Notes: a model not told the origin generated them from the sequence alone. DNA of 64,000 nt from Actinomadura luzonensis (GCF_022664455.2 NZ_JAKRKC020000001.1:4097001-4161000), one strand, 5' to 3'; counted from the first letter of the stretch, positions 7,854 to 17,099 are shown. Translations and numbers: made by a program.

Positions 7854-9350
7854 ATGCTGCTCGGCAACGACGACTGGTGGCGGGACGCCGTCGTGTATCA
7901 GGTGTACCCGCGGAGCTTCGCCGACGCCGACGGCGACGGCACCGGCGACCTGAAGGGCGTGCGCGAGCGCCTGGACTACCTGGCCGGCCTCGGCGTGGAC
8001 GCCGTCTGGCTGAGCCCCTTCTACACCTCGCCCCTCGCCGACGGCGGCTACGACGTGGCCGACTACCGCGACGTGGACCCGCGCTTCGGCACCCTCGCCG
8101 ACTTCGACGCGCTCGTCGCCGAGGCCCACGGCAAGGGCGTGCGGGTGATCGTGGACCTGGTGCCGAACCACTCCTCCGACCAGCACCCCTGGTTCCGCGC
8201 GGGGCTGCGCGACCGTTACGTCTTCCGCGACGCGCCCAACGACTGGGAGTCCATCTTCGGCGGCCCGGCCTGGACCCAGGTCGAGGGCGGCCAGTGGTAC
8301 CTGCACCTGTTCGCGCCCGAGCAGCCCGACCTCAACTGGGACAACCCCGAGGTGCGCGCCGAGTTCCGCGACATCCTGCGCTTCTGGCTGGACCGCGGCG
8401 TGGACGGCTTCCGCGTGGACGTCGCGCACGGCATGGTCAAGGCCGCGGGCCTGCCGGACGTCGGCGCCAAGGAGGGCCCGCAGGCCGAGATGCTCGGCGA
8501 CGAGCAGGTGCCCTACTTCGACCAGGACGGCGTGCACGACATCTACCGCGAGTGGCGGCCCATCCTCGACTCCTACCCCGGCGGCCGGATGGCCGTGGCC
8601 GAGGCGTGGGTCTCCTCGCCCGAGCGCCTGGCCCGCTACATCGGCCCGGACGAGCTGCACCAGGCGTTCAACTTCGAGTTCATGCTCGCCGACTTCCACG
8701 CCAAGTCCTTCCGCGCGGTCATCGAGAAGTCGCTCGCCGAGGCCGAGCTGGTCGGCGCGCCCACCACGTGGGTGCTGTCCAACCACGACAAGCCGCGCCA
8801 CGTCACCCGCCACGGCAGCCTGGCCAGGGCCCGCGCGGCCACGCTGCTCATGCTGGCGCTGCCCGGCTCGGCCTACCTCTACAACGGCGAGGAGCTGGGC
8901 CTGCCCGAGGTGCTGGACCTGCCCGACGAGCTGCGCCAGGACCCGGCCTTCAAGCGCCGCGGCGAGAGCCGCGACGGCTGCCGGGTGCCGATCCCGTGGA
9001 CCGCCGAGCCCGGCTGCGGCTGGCGCGACCCGTGGCTGCCGATCCCGCCGGAGTGGACGGCGCTGTCGGCCGAGGCCCAGGAGCACGACCCGGACTCGAC
9101 GCTGAACCTCTACCGGGCGGCGCTGCGGCTGCGCAAGCGGCACCCGGCGCTCGGCGGCGGCACGCTGGCCTGGCTGGACTCCCCCGAGGACGTCCTCGCC
9201 ATCGAGCGCGAGCCCGGCCTGGTCGTGGTGCTCAACACCGGCGAGGAGCCGGTGCTGCCCCCCGTCGCGGGCGAGGTGCTGCTGTCCAGCGGCCCGCTCG
9301 CGGCCGACGGGTCGATCCCGCCGGACACCGCGGCCTGGATCCAGCGCTGA
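7854..9350 (+). CDS. aglA: GH13 alpha-glucosidase (oligo-1,6-/alpha-1,4-glucosidase type)
   Basis: 498 residues, no signal peptide. The start WWRDAVVYQVYPRSFADADGDGTGDL is the hallmark of the oligo-1,6-glucosidase/alpha-glucosidase subfamily. The calcium-site-like loop DADGDGTGD (24-32), DLVPNHSS (101-108), nucleophile Asp189 (GFRVDVAH), acid/base Glu250 (AVAEAWV) and Asp312 (LSNHDKPR) are all intact. It releases glucose from oligosaccharides brought in by MalEFG. GGGGAAGGA precedes the ATG at a suitable distance. It is transcribed divergently from malEFG, so one regulator can coordinate uptake and hydrolysis. Confidence 0.92.
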   Translation: MLLGNDDWWRDAVVYQVYPRSFADADGDGTGDLKGVRERLDYLAGLGVDAVWLSPFYTSPLADGGYDVADYRDVDPRFGTLADFDALVAEAHGKGVRVIVDLVPNHSSDQHPWFRAGLRDRYVFRDAPNDWESIFGGPAWTQVEGGQWYLHLFAPEQPDLNWDNPEVRAEFRDILRFWLDRGVDGFRVDVAHGMVKAAGLPDVGAKEGPQAEMLGDEQVPYFDQDGVHDIYREWRPILDSYPGGRMAVAEAWVSSPERLARYIGPDELHQAFNFEFMLADFHAKSFRAVIEKSLAEAELVGAPTTWVLSNHDKPRHVTRHGSLARARAATLLMLALPGSAYLYNGEELGLPEVLDLPDELRQDPAFKRRGESRDGCRVPIPWTAEPGCGWRDPWLPIPPEWTALSAEAQEHDPDSTLNLYRAALRLRKRHPALGGGTLAWLDSPEDVLAIEREPGLVVVLNTGEEPVLPPVAGEVLLSSGPLAADGSIPPDTAAWIQR

Positions 9351-9414
9351 GCATTGGGGGAATCTTTCCCCGCACCCGGTATGTGCCGGTGATGACGGTC
9401 GGTAATGTCGTGGG

Positions 9415-10770
9415 ATGTCGGCGCTGTTCCGATCGATGTGGGCGAGGTCGCTCCGCGGCCGGGTGACCCTCATCGCGACGATCGTGGCGGCCCTCGTGCT
9501 CGTGCCCGTGGGCGTCGCCGGCGTCGTCCTGTCCAGGACGCTGGTCGAGGCCAGCGTGTTCGGCGACACCCGCGACACCGCCGAGCGGGTGGCGTACGAG
9601 ATGCGCGGCGGCACCCTGCCCCAGGGCGCGGCCATCCCGGTGACCGACCCGTCGGTGGACCTCATCCAGATCGTCGGCCCGGACGGGCAGCTCCTGGCCT
9701 CCAGCGACGCGGCCAGGAACATGCCGCCGCTCGCCGACGTGCGCCCGACCACCGAGAACCGGGTGATCAGCACCACGAGCTGCCTGCCGGCCGAGTGCCT
9801 GCACCTGTCGGCGGTGCGGGTGAGCGTGTTCGCCGACTCGCCGGTCGTCTACGCCGGGCGCAGCACGCCGGAGGTGCTGGCCACCCACACGCTCGAACTC
9901 ATCGTCTTCGCCGAGGTCGCGGTGCTGGTCGCGCTGGCCGGCTGGGCGACCTGGCTGATCACCGGGCGGGCGCTGCGGCCGGTGGCGACCATGCGCGAGG
10001 AGCTGGACGCCGTGCACACCGGCGACCTGAGCAGCCGCGTCAGCCAGCCGCCGGGCGAGGACGAGGTCGCCCAGCTCGCCCGCTCGATCAACGGCACCCT
10101 GGCCCGGCTGGAACGTTCCGCCGAGCAGCAGCGCCAGTTCGCCTCCGACGCCTCGCACGAGCTGCGCACCCCGATCGCCGGGCTGCGCGCCCAGCTGGAG
10201 AGCGCCCAGCTCTACCCGGACGACACCGACCTGGACTCGCTGGTGCGCTCCGCCCTGCGCGACACCGACCGGCTGGAGGCCATCATCACCGACCTGCTGC
10301 TGCTGGCCAGGATCGGCTCCCGGGTGGACGCGGCCAAGGAGCGGGTGGACCTGGCCGGGCTGGTGCGCCAGGAGCTGGCCCGGCGCAGCGACAAGCTGCC
10401 GGTCCGCGCCGACCTGGCCGACGGCGTCGAGGTGGACGGCGTGCGGCTGCAGCTCGCCCGGGTGCTGACCAACCTGCTCGACAACGCCCAGCGGCACGCC
10501 GAGACCTACGTCCAGGTGCGCGTGACGCGCAAGGACGGGACGGCGGTGCTGTCGGTGGAGAACGACGGCCAGGAGATCGCCGAGGCCGACCGCGAGCGCA
10601 TCTTCGAGCGTTTCACCCGCCTGGACGCCTCCCGCAGCCGCGACGCCGGCGGCACCGGCCTCGGCCTGGCCATCGCCCGCGACGTGGCGATGGCGCACCG
10701 CGGCCGGATCTGCGTCGAGGACTTCCCGGGCGGCGCCCGGTTCGTCCTGAGACTTCCGGCCGTGCAGTGA
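9415..10770 (+). CDS. membrane sensor histidine kinase (orphan)
   Basis: 451 residues. Membrane segments at about 18-40 and 160-185 flank a sensor domain of roughly 120 residues. HAMP follows (GRALRPVATMREELDAV), then the HisKA phosphoacceptor box DASHELRTPIAGLRAQLESA, the HATPase N box NLLDNAQRHA and the G box GGTGLGLAIARDVAMAH. It is the EnvZ/OmpR class kinase type. No response regulator lies beside it, so its partner is elsewhere. The upstream gap of 64 bases contains a weak GGGGGAA/TTTCCCC hairpin that may end the alpha-glucosidase transcript. Confidence 0.9.
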   Translation: MSALFRSMWARSLRGRVTLIATIVAALVLVPVGVAGVVLSRTLVEASVFGDTRDTAERVAYEMRGGTLPQGAAIPVTDPSVDLIQIVGPDGQLLASSDAARNMPPLADVRPTTENRVISTTSCLPAECLHLSAVRVSVFADSPVVYAGRSTPEVLATHTLELIVFAEVAVLVALAGWATWLITGRALRPVATMREELDAVHTGDLSSRVSQPPGEDEVAQLARSINGTLARLERSAEQQRQFASDASHELRTPIAGLRAQLESAQLYPDDTDLDSLVRSALRDTDRLEAIITDLLLLARIGSRVDAAKERVDLAGLVRQELARRSDKLPVRADLADGVEVDGVRLQLARVLTNLLDNAQRHAETYVQVRVTRKDGTAVLSVENDGQEIAEADRERIFERFTRLDASRSRDAGGTGLGLAIARDVAMAHRGRICVEDFPGGARFVLRLPAVQ

Positions 10771-10802
10771 TGTCCACCCGGCCGATAGTGGATCATTAGG
10801 AC

Positions 10803-11618
10803 ATGACGGAGCAGGCGCCGCAGGGCGTAGACCCCCACATCCCGAACGCGGCCCGCATGTACGACTACTTCCTGGGCGGCAAGGACAACTTCAAGGCCGA
10901 CCGCGACCTCGGCGACATGGTGCTGAGCGTCATGCCGGAGGTCCGCGACGGCACCAGGGAGAACCGCGCGTTCATCGGCCGCATGGTGCGCTACCTGTGC
11001 GAGCAGGGCGTCACCCAGTTCCTCGACCTCGGTTCCGGCCTGCCGACGCAGGAGAACGTGCACGAGGTCGCCCACCGGCACGCCCCCGAGGCCCGCGTGG
11101 TCTACGTGGACAACGACCCGGTGGTGGCCGCGCACGGCCGGGCGCTGCTGGCCGACCCCAACCGGGTCGCCATGGTGCACGGCGACGCGCGCCGGCCGGA
11201 GGAGATCCTCAACGACCCCGAGGTGCGCGGGCTGCTCGACTTCTCCCGCCCGGTGGCCGTGCTCATGATGTTCATCCTGCACTTCATGCCGGACGAGGAG
11301 GACCCGCAGGGCTTCGTGGCCGCCTACCGCGACGCGCTCGCGCCGGGCAGCTACCTCGCGATCTCGCACATGGGCAACGACGTGGCGACCGAGCGGGCCG
11401 AGCGCATCGCGGCGTTCTACCGGCAGTCGGGCATGCCGTTCACGCCGCGGCCGGGCAAGGAGATCGCGGCCTTCTTCGGCGACTTCGAGCTGATCCCGCC
11501 GGGCCTGGCCAACGGGCTCGCGCCGGCCGTGTGGCCGTTCTCCGACCCCGACCACCCGACGATCGTGGACGAGGAGACGGCCCGCATGGGCTACGCCGGC
11601 ATCGCCCGCAAGCCCTGA
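10803..11618 (+). CDS. SAM-dependent methyltransferase, DUF574 family
   Basis: 271 residues. The opening DPHIPNAARMYDYFLGGKDNFKADRD is diagnostic for the DUF574 family, which is widespread in filamentous actinomycetes. The Rossmann-fold SAM site is FLDLGSGLPTQENVHEVA, and the acidic end of strand 2 is VVYVDNDPVV. HFMPDEEDPQGFVAAYRDAL and SYLAISHMGND complete the fold. The substrate is unknown for the family. It stands alone between the kinase (32 bases upstream) and the sigma factor (65 bases downstream). Confidence 0.88.
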   Translation: MTEQAPQGVDPHIPNAARMYDYFLGGKDNFKADRDLGDMVLSVMPEVRDGTRENRAFIGRMVRYLCEQGVTQFLDLGSGLPTQENVHEVAHRHAPEARVVYVDNDPVVAAHGRALLADPNRVAMVHGDARRPEEILNDPEVRGLLDFSRPVAVLMMFILHFMPDEEDPQGFVAAYRDALAPGSYLAISHMGNDVATERAERIAAFYRQSGMPFTPRPGKEIAAFFGDFELIPPGLANGLAPAVWPFSDPDHPTIVDEETARMGYAGIARKP

Positions 11619-11683
11619 CTTCCCGGCCGGCTGCAACCTTTCGCCCCGCGCACCGCGTTGGCAACGGGCGAGAGGAGAGTTCA

Positions 11684-12190
11684 TTGGATCGTCACGAGGG
11701 CTTCCGCGAGTTCGTGCTGGCCCGCCAGCAGGCGCTCATGCGGACCGCCTACCTGCTGGCGGGCGATCCCCACCTGGCCGAGGACCTGTTACAGAGCGTC
11801 CTCGCCAACGTGGTGGGGCAATGGCACAAGCTCGCCAGGGACGGCAACCCGGAGGCGTACACGCGCCGGGCGCTGGTCAACCAGTACATCTCGTGGAGGC
11901 GCCGGCTCCGGCCCGAGCTGCCCAGCGCCGAGCTGCCGGAGCACGGCTTCTCGCCGGACGAGGCGGCCCTCGACCGGGTCGTGCTGCGGCGCGCGCTGGC
12001 CCGGCTGACCCGGAAGCAGCGCGCCGTGATCGTGCTGCGCTACTGGGAGGACCTCACCGAGGCGCAGACCGCCGACGTGCTCGGCTGCTCGGTCGGCACC
12101 GTCAAGAGCCAGACCCACCACGCGCTGGCGCGACTGCGCGCGCTCGCGCCCGAGCTGGTGGACGCCCGAGCAGAGGAGGCGCTCAGATGA
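11684..12190 (+). CDS. SigE-family RNA polymerase sigma factor
   Basis: 168 residues. Start chosen at a TTG preceded by AGAGGAGAG (11671-11679); the same frame stays open far upstream inside the methyltransferase gene, so that extension is not real. Region 2 (FVLARQQALMRTAYLLAGDPHLAEDLLQSVLANVV) and region 4 (LTRKQRAVIVLRYWEDLTEAQTADVLGCSVGTVKSQTHHALARLR) are complete, as in the actinobacterial SigE-type ECF subfamily. It directs transcription of an unknown regulon. Its stop overlaps the start of the next gene (ATGA), pointing to a sigma/partner pair. Confidence 0.9.
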   Translation: MDRHEGFREFVLARQQALMRTAYLLAGDPHLAEDLLQSVLANVVGQWHKLARDGNPEAYTRRALVNQYISWRRRLRPELPSAELPEHGFSPDEAALDRVVLRRALARLTRKQRAVIVLRYWEDLTEAQTADVLGCSVGTVKSQTHHALARLRALAPELVDARAEEALR

Positions 12191-13290
12191 CCCGGTTGCG
12201 CGACGCCCTGGCGGAGCTCGCGGAGCAGGCCCCGGCCGGACGCCCGGGCGTGAGCCTGGCCCACGCCGCGATCGCCCGGCACCGGCGCAGGCGGCGGGGA
12301 CGCGTGACGCTGGCCGCCGTCGCGGCGGCCGCGGCCGTGCTGGCGGACGGCGGGGTGAGCGCGCTGCGCCCCACGGCCGCGCACCCCGCCTCCCCGGCCC
12401 GCCAGGCGGAGGTGATCGACCTGCCCGACGGCCCGGTGGGGGTGATCAGCCACTCCTACCGCGTCCCCTGCGCGTACGACCACGCCGCGCAGAAGGCGGA
12501 CTGCGACGTCGCGGAGCTGCGGGTGGTCACCGTGAGCGGCAAGACGTACAAGGTGGCCCAGGCGCTGCTCCACGGCTCGAACGAGCGTCCGACGCCCGTC
12601 GCGATCAGCAGGGACGGCCGGCTGTTCGCCTACTACCGGGCCGACGCGGGCACGTTCGTGGTGCGCGACCTGGTGAAGGGCGGCGAGAGGGCCGCGCCGG
12701 TGCGGATCGAGCCGAGCCGGATCGGCGTCGGCGCCATGCTGGCGCTCTCCGACGACGGCCGCTACCTGGTCTTCGACCCGCGCGAGGGCAGCAAGCAGGA
12801 CGCCACCATGATCGACGTGATCGGCGGGAGGACCACGCCGATCCCGGGCGTGTACGAGGTGATCAGCATCAGGGGCGACGTCGCCGAGCTGATCCGCTAC
12901 CGCAAGACGGACCTGTGGCTGCGGCCCTTCGCGGGCGGCGGCAAGCCGGTGCGGTTCAAGGGGCCGCACATCATGTTCAGCGAGCTCGCCCCCGACGGCC
13001 GCACGGTCGCCGCGACCAGGTTCCCCGAGCACACGAAGAACCTCCTGACCATCCTCGACGTCAAGACGGGGCGGTCCCTGCGCAAGGTGCCCATCCGCGG
13101 CCTGCCGCGGGGCAGCCGGCTCACGGCCGTCACCACCTGGGCGAGCCCGTCGGAGGTGCTGATCGTCGCCGGGGGCAAGCAGGACCACGCGGCCTACGCC
13201 GTGGACGTCCGCAGCGGCCAGGCCCGGCACGTGCGCGACTTCAGGCAGCAGCTCTGGGTCGGCCTGCCGGGCGTCACCTCCACCGGGTGA
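12187..13290 (+). CDS. membrane-anchored beta-propeller-like partner of the sigma factor
   Basis: 367 residues. Residues 1-35 are cytoplasmic and end in a basic stretch (ARHRRRRRGR), followed by one membrane helix (VTLAAVAAAAAVLADGGVSAL) and about 300 exported residues. The outer part has repeated strands such as TPVAISRDGRLFAYYRAD, GAMLALSDDGRYLVFDPR and SELAPDGRTVAATRFPE, typical of TolB/WD40-like propeller blades. The ATG overlaps the sigma-factor stop, so the two are coupled. By analogy with SigE-type operons the N-terminus may hold the sigma factor at the membrane, but no zinc motif (HxxxCxxC) is visible. Confidence 0.7.
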   Translation: MTRLRDALAELAEQAPAGRPGVSLAHAAIARHRRRRRGRVTLAAVAAAAAVLADGGVSALRPTAAHPASPARQAEVIDLPDGPVGVISHSYRVPCAYDHAAQKADCDVAELRVVTVSGKTYKVAQALLHGSNERPTPVAISRDGRLFAYYRADAGTFVVRDLVKGGERAAPVRIEPSRIGVGAMLALSDDGRYLVFDPREGSKQDATMIDVIGGRTTPIPGVYEVISIRGDVAELIRYRKTDLWLRPFAGGGKPVRFKGPHIMFSELAPDGRTVAATRFPEHTKNLLTILDVKTGRSLRKVPIRGLPRGSRLTAVTTWASPSEVLIVAGGKQDHAAYAVDVRSGQARHVRDFRQQLWVGLPGVTSTG

Positions 13291-13357
13291 CGGACCGGCC
13301 GGGCCGGGCACGGGGACCCCGGACCGGCCGGCCCGCCGGCACCAGCGCGGGGCGGGG
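13291..13357. terminator. GC-rich hairpin region between convergent genes
   Basis: The 67 bases between the convergent sigma-partner and dctA genes contain ACCGGCCGGGCCGGG followed by CCCCGGACCGGCCGGCCC, which can pair in several registers. It may serve as a two-way terminator. No clear T-run is present. Confidence 0.35.
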
Positions 13358-14716
13358 TCAGGCGCGGGCCATCTCCCGCTCACCGGATCCGTTGTCCGGG
13401 CCGTCCGGTCCGGGGCGCTCGCCTGCGGGCTCGTCCTCGTCGATCAGCGTGGCCTCGTCGAACGGGGCCCGCCCGGACAGCACCTCGCCGGCCCGCTCCC
13501 GGTCGAACTCGCCGGTCCAGGTGCCGACGAGCACGGTCGCCACGGCGTTGCCGGCGAAGTTGGTCAGCGCCCGCGCCTCGGACATGAAGCGGTCGATGCC
13601 GACGATGAGGCCGACGCCGTCCACCAGCTCGGGCCGGTGCGCCTGCAGCCCTCCGGCGAGGGTGGCGAGGCCCGCGCCGGTGACGCCGGCCGCGCCCTTG
13701 GAGGCGACCATCATGAACAGCAGCAGCCCCACCTGCTCGCCGAGCTGCAGCGGCGACCCGGTCGCGGTGGCGATGAACAGCGTGGCCATCGTCAGGTAGA
13801 TGGCGGTGCCGTCGAGGTTGAAGGAGTAGCCGGTCGGGACGGTGATGCCGGCCACGGTCCGGCTGACGCCCAGGTGCTCCATCTTGGCGATGAGCCGCGG
13901 CAGCGCGCTCTCGGAGGAGGAGGTGGACAGGATCAGCAGGAACTCGCGGCCGAGGTAGCGCAGCAGCGACCACAGGTTGATCCGGGCGACCAGCCACAAC
14001 ATCGGGCCGAGCACCAGGCCGACGAAGAGCACGCAGGTGAGGTAGAAGGCCGTCATGATGATGGCCAGGCTCTTCAGCGCCTCGATGCCGGTCGCCCCCA
14101 CGACGGCCGCGATCGCGCCGAACGCGCCCACTGGCGCGGCCCACATGATCATGGCGAGGATGCGGAAGACGAGCCGCTGCAGGTGCTCCACGCCGCGCAG
14201 GATCGGCGCGCCCTTGGCTCCCATGGCCTGCACCGCGAAGCCGGTCAGCAGCGCCACCAGCAGCGCCTGCAGCACCGACCCCGACGTCAGCGACGACACC
14301 ACCGTGTCGGGGATGATGCCGAGCAGGAACTCGACGGTGGTGCCGCTCTCGGCGCCCTTGGCCGCCTCGGCCTCGGCCGCCTGCCGGGCGGTGTCGGTGA
14401 GCTGCAGGCCCTCCCCCGGGTGGATGACGTTGCCCACGAGCAGGCCGATGAGCAGCGCGACCGTGGACATCACCAGGAAGTAGCCGAGCGCCAGGCCGCC
14501 GACCTTGCCGACCCTGGCGGCCTGCCGCACCGAGCCGACGCCGAGCACGATGGTGCAGAAGATGATGGGCCCGATCACCATCTTGATGAGGGCGACGAAC
14601 CCGGTGCCGAGCGGCTTGAGCGCCTGCCCGACGTCCGGCCAGGCGAAGCCGACCAGGATCCCGAGCAGGACCGCCGCGATGACGGCCAGGTACAGGTAGC
14701 GTGTGCGATCGCGCAT
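13358..14716 (-). CDS. dctA: C4-dicarboxylate:cation symporter DctA
   Basis: 452 residues, eight membrane segments plus two re-entrant loops of the DAACS (glutamate/dicarboxylate symporter) family. Diagnostic motifs are present: the serine-rich loop SSSESALPRLIAKME (hairpin HP1), the TM7 motif TGYSFNLDGTAIYLTMATLFIA and GAAGVTGAGLATLA (HP2). It imports succinate, fumarate or malate with protons or sodium. The C-terminal tail is acidic (EATLIDEDEPAGERPGPDGPD). It is divergent from the CitA/CitB-type two-component system, the usual arrangement when that system senses the dicarboxylate. Confidence 0.92.
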   Translation of the reverse strand: MRDRTRYLYLAVIAAVLLGILVGFAWPDVGQALKPLGTGFVALIKMVIGPIIFCTIVLGVGSVRQAARVGKVGGLALGYFLVMSTVALLIGLLVGNVIHPGEGLQLTDTARQAAEAEAAKGAESGTTVEFLLGIIPDTVVSSLTSGSVLQALLVALLTGFAVQAMGAKGAPILRGVEHLQRLVFRILAMIMWAAPVGAFGAIAAVVGATGIEALKSLAIIMTAFYLTCVLFVGLVLGPMLWLVARINLWSLLRYLGREFLLILSTSSSESALPRLIAKMEHLGVSRTVAGITVPTGYSFNLDGTAIYLTMATLFIATATGSPLQLGEQVGLLLFMMVASKGAAGVTGAGLATLAGGLQAHRPELVDGVGLIVGIDRFMSEARALTNFAGNAVATVLVGTWTGEFDRERAGEVLSGRAPFDEATLIDEDEPAGERPGPDGPDNGSGEREMARA

Positions 14717-14776
14717 GGGGGGTTTCTCCAGCGACTACGGACGGAAGTTCCAGTTGTGCGACTATGCGCGGCGCGC

Positions 14777-14806
14777 GTGACCCAGGTCACCATTGCGTAA
14801 GTTACG
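14777..14806. promoter_or_regulatory. CRP-like palindrome plus adjacent inverted repeat between dctA and its sensor kinase
   Basis: GTGACCCAGGTCAC (14777-14790) matches GTGA-N6-TCAC, like the site at 2116-2129. Next to it CGTAAGTTACG (14796-14806) is a perfect 5-base palindrome around one G, a candidate site for the CitB-type response regulator. The pair lies in the 122-base divergent intergenic region, so it could set both promoters. Confidence 0.45.
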
Positions 14807-14838
14807 TTCACGACAAACGCACGAAAAGGTGTCTTCAC

Positions 14839-16344
14839 ATGCGGCGCTGGAGCCTGGCCGGCCAGATGCTGGTCCTGCAGCTGCTCGTGGTCGCGGTCAC
14901 CGCCACGGGCGGCGCCCTGCTCGCCCTGGTGCAGGCGCACCGGCTGCTCACCGACGACGCCGGCCACCGCGCGACGGCCGTCGCGGTCAGCGTGGCGGCC
15001 GCCCCCGACGTGGCCGACGCCCTGGACGACCCCGACCCGAGCGCGCGGCTGCAGCCGTACGCCGAGCGGGTGCGGCTCCGCACCGGCGTCGACTTCATCA
15101 CCATCATGCGGCCCGACGGCACCCGCCTCAGCCACCCCCACCCGGCCGAGATCGGCCGGCGCTTCCTCGGCAACACCGCGCCCGCGCTGCGCGGCGAGAC
15201 CTTCACCGAGACCTACACCGGCACGCTCGGCCCCTCCGAGCGGGCCGTCACCCCCGTGCTGGCCGGCGGCCGGGTGGTCGCCCTGGTCAGCGCCGGGATC
15301 ACGGTGGACAGGATCAGCGCCATGCTGCGCGGCCAGTTCGGCTGGGGCGGCTTCATCGTGGCGCTCGCGCTCGGCCTCGGCGCGGCCGGCACCTGGCTGG
15401 TGACCGCCCGGCTGCGCCGCCAGACGCACGGCCTCGGCCCGGTGGAGCTGGGCCGCATCCACGCCCACCACGACGCCGTCCTGCACGCCGTGCGGGAGGG
15501 CCTGCTGCTGGTCGGCGCCGACGGCACGCTGACGCTGTGCAACGACGCCGCCCGGCTGCTGCTCGGCCTGCCCGCCGACGCCGAGGGCCGGCACGTGCAG
15601 GAGCTGGGCCTGGCCGAGGTGCTGACCGCCGACGAGGAGCGGGTGCACCTGGTCGGCGAGCGGGTGCTGGCGGTCAACAGCGCCGCCAGCCGGCTCGGCC
15701 GGGTGGTGACCGTGCGCGACACCACCGAGCTGCAGGCGCTGACCGGCCAGCTCGACGCCGAGCGCGGCTTCGCCGAGTCGCTGCGCTCGGCCGCGCACGA
15801 GGCCGCCAACCGCCTGCACACCGTGATCACCCTGGTGGAGCTGGGCCGCACCGAGGAGGCCGTGGCGCTCGGCACCGCCGAGCTGCGCGCGGCGCAGGAG
15901 CTGACCGACCGGGTGGTGGGCGCGGTGCGCGAGCCGGTGCTCGCGGCGCTGCTGCTGGGCAAGAGCGCCGAGGCCGCCGAGCGCGGCGCCGAGCTGGTCA
16001 TCAGCGAGGACAGCGAGCTGGACGACCTCGGCCTGGACGCGCGCGACCTGGTCACCATCGTCGGCAACCTCATCGACAACGCCATCGACGCCGCCACCCG
16101 CGTCGAGGTGCGGCTCGGCTCCGACGGCGGCCAGGCCGTCATCCGGGTGGCCGACGACGGGCCGGGGCTCGCCGACCCGGCCGCCTGCACCGCCGCCTTC
16201 ACCCGGGGCTGGACCACCAAGGGCGACGGCCGCGGCCTCGGCCTGGCGCTGGTCGGGCAGGCGGTGCGGCGGCTGGGCGGCAGCGTGGAGGTGCGCGGCT
16301 CGGCGTTCACCGTCCGGCTGCCGATCCCGGAGCGGGCCCGGTGA
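14839..16344 (+). CDS. CitA/DcuS-type sensor histidine kinase
   Basis: 501 residues. Start chosen at ATG 14839 (MRRWSLAGQMLVLQLL), where the first membrane helix begins. An extracytoplasmic PDC/CitA-like sensor runs from about 40 to 165 (RLRTGVDFITIMRPDGTRLSHPHPAEIGRRF, the dicarboxylate/citrate-binding signature). A second membrane segment near 175-195 (GFIVALALGLGAAGTWLV) is followed by a cytoplasmic PAS domain and a Spo0B-like box SLRSAAHEAANRLHTVITL carrying the phosphoacceptor His. The ATPase boxes are NLIDNAIDAA, DDGPGLADP and GDGRGLGLAL. It probably senses C4-dicarboxylates and controls dctA. Confidence 0.92.
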   Translation: MRRWSLAGQMLVLQLLVVAVTATGGALLALVQAHRLLTDDAGHRATAVAVSVAAAPDVADALDDPDPSARLQPYAERVRLRTGVDFITIMRPDGTRLSHPHPAEIGRRFLGNTAPALRGETFTETYTGTLGPSERAVTPVLAGGRVVALVSAGITVDRISAMLRGQFGWGGFIVALALGLGAAGTWLVTARLRRQTHGLGPVELGRIHAHHDAVLHAVREGLLLVGADGTLTLCNDAARLLLGLPADAEGRHVQELGLAEVLTADEERVHLVGERVLAVNSAASRLGRVVTVRDTTELQALTGQLDAERGFAESLRSAAHEAANRLHTVITLVELGRTEEAVALGTAELRAAQELTDRVVGAVREPVLAALLLGKSAEAAERGAELVISEDSELDDLGLDARDLVTIVGNLIDNAIDAATRVEVRLGSDGGQAVIRVADDGPGLADPAACTAAFTRGWTTKGDGRGLGLALVGQAVRRLGGSVEVRGSAFTVRLPIPERAR

Positions 16345-17027
16345 CCCGCGTGCCGGGCGCGCCGATCTCCGTGCTCGTGGTGGAGGACGAGGAGATCACC
16401 GCCGAGGCCAACCGCATCTACGTCGAGCGGGTGCCCGGCTTCGAGGTGGCCGGGGTGGCCCGCTCCGGCGGCGAGGCGCTGCGCTTCCTGCGCGGGCGGC
16501 CGGTGGACCTCGTCCTGCTCGACCTCCACCTGCCGGACCTGCACGGCCTGGAGGTGGTGCGGGCGATCCGGGCGGGCGGCCTGATGTGCGACGTCATCGC
16601 CGTCACCTCGGCCCGAGACCTCGCCATGGTGCGCTCGGCGGTGTCGCTCGGCGTCACGCAGTACCTTCTCAAGCCGTTCACGTACGCGACACTGCTCGAA
16701 AAGCTCACCCGTTACGCCCGGTTCAAGGAGGAGGCCGGCGAGGCCGTCGGGCAGGGCGACGTGGACCGCGTGCTCGGCACCCTGCGCGGCAGCTCCGAGC
16801 TGCCCAAAGGGCTGTCGAGGGACACCCTCGACGCGGTCGCCGCCCGGCTGCGCGAACAGCACGGCGGCATGGCCGCGCAGGCGGTGGCCGACGCCATCGG
16901 GGTGTCCAGGGTGACCGCCCGCCGCTACCTCGAACACCTGGTGGACCTGGGGGTCGCGGTCCGCGTCCCGCGCTACGGCGCGGTGGGCCGGCCAGAACTG
17001 CTCTACCGGATCCCCATGGAAAGTTAA
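16341..17027 (+). CDS. CitB/DcuR-family response regulator
   Basis: 228 residues. The GTG start overlaps the kinase stop (GTGA). The receiver domain has Glu15-Asp16 in LVVEDEE, phosphoacceptor Asp61 in VDLVLLDLHLPDLHG, Thr in VIAVTSA and Lys in YLLKPF. A linker and a C-terminal winged helix follow (GMAAQAVADAIGVSRVTARRYLEHLVDLG), the CitB type rather than LuxR or OmpR type. It is the cognate regulator of the preceding kinase and likely activates the divergent dctA. Confidence 0.92.
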   Translation: MTRVPGAPISVLVVEDEEITAEANRIYVERVPGFEVAGVARSGGEALRFLRGRPVDLVLLDLHLPDLHGLEVVRAIRAGGLMCDVIAVTSARDLAMVRSAVSLGVTQYLLKPFTYATLLEKLTRYARFKEEAGEAVGQGDVDRVLGTLRGSSELPKGLSRDTLDAVAARLREQHGGMAAQAVADAIGVSRVTARRYLEHLVDLGVAVRVPRYGAVGRPELLYRIPMES

Positions 17028-17099
17028 TGATGGTGACGCTGGCCGTTCAATCCGGGCCTCTAGCTTCTGGTTGCAATCAGATGCTTTGAGGAGAAACCG

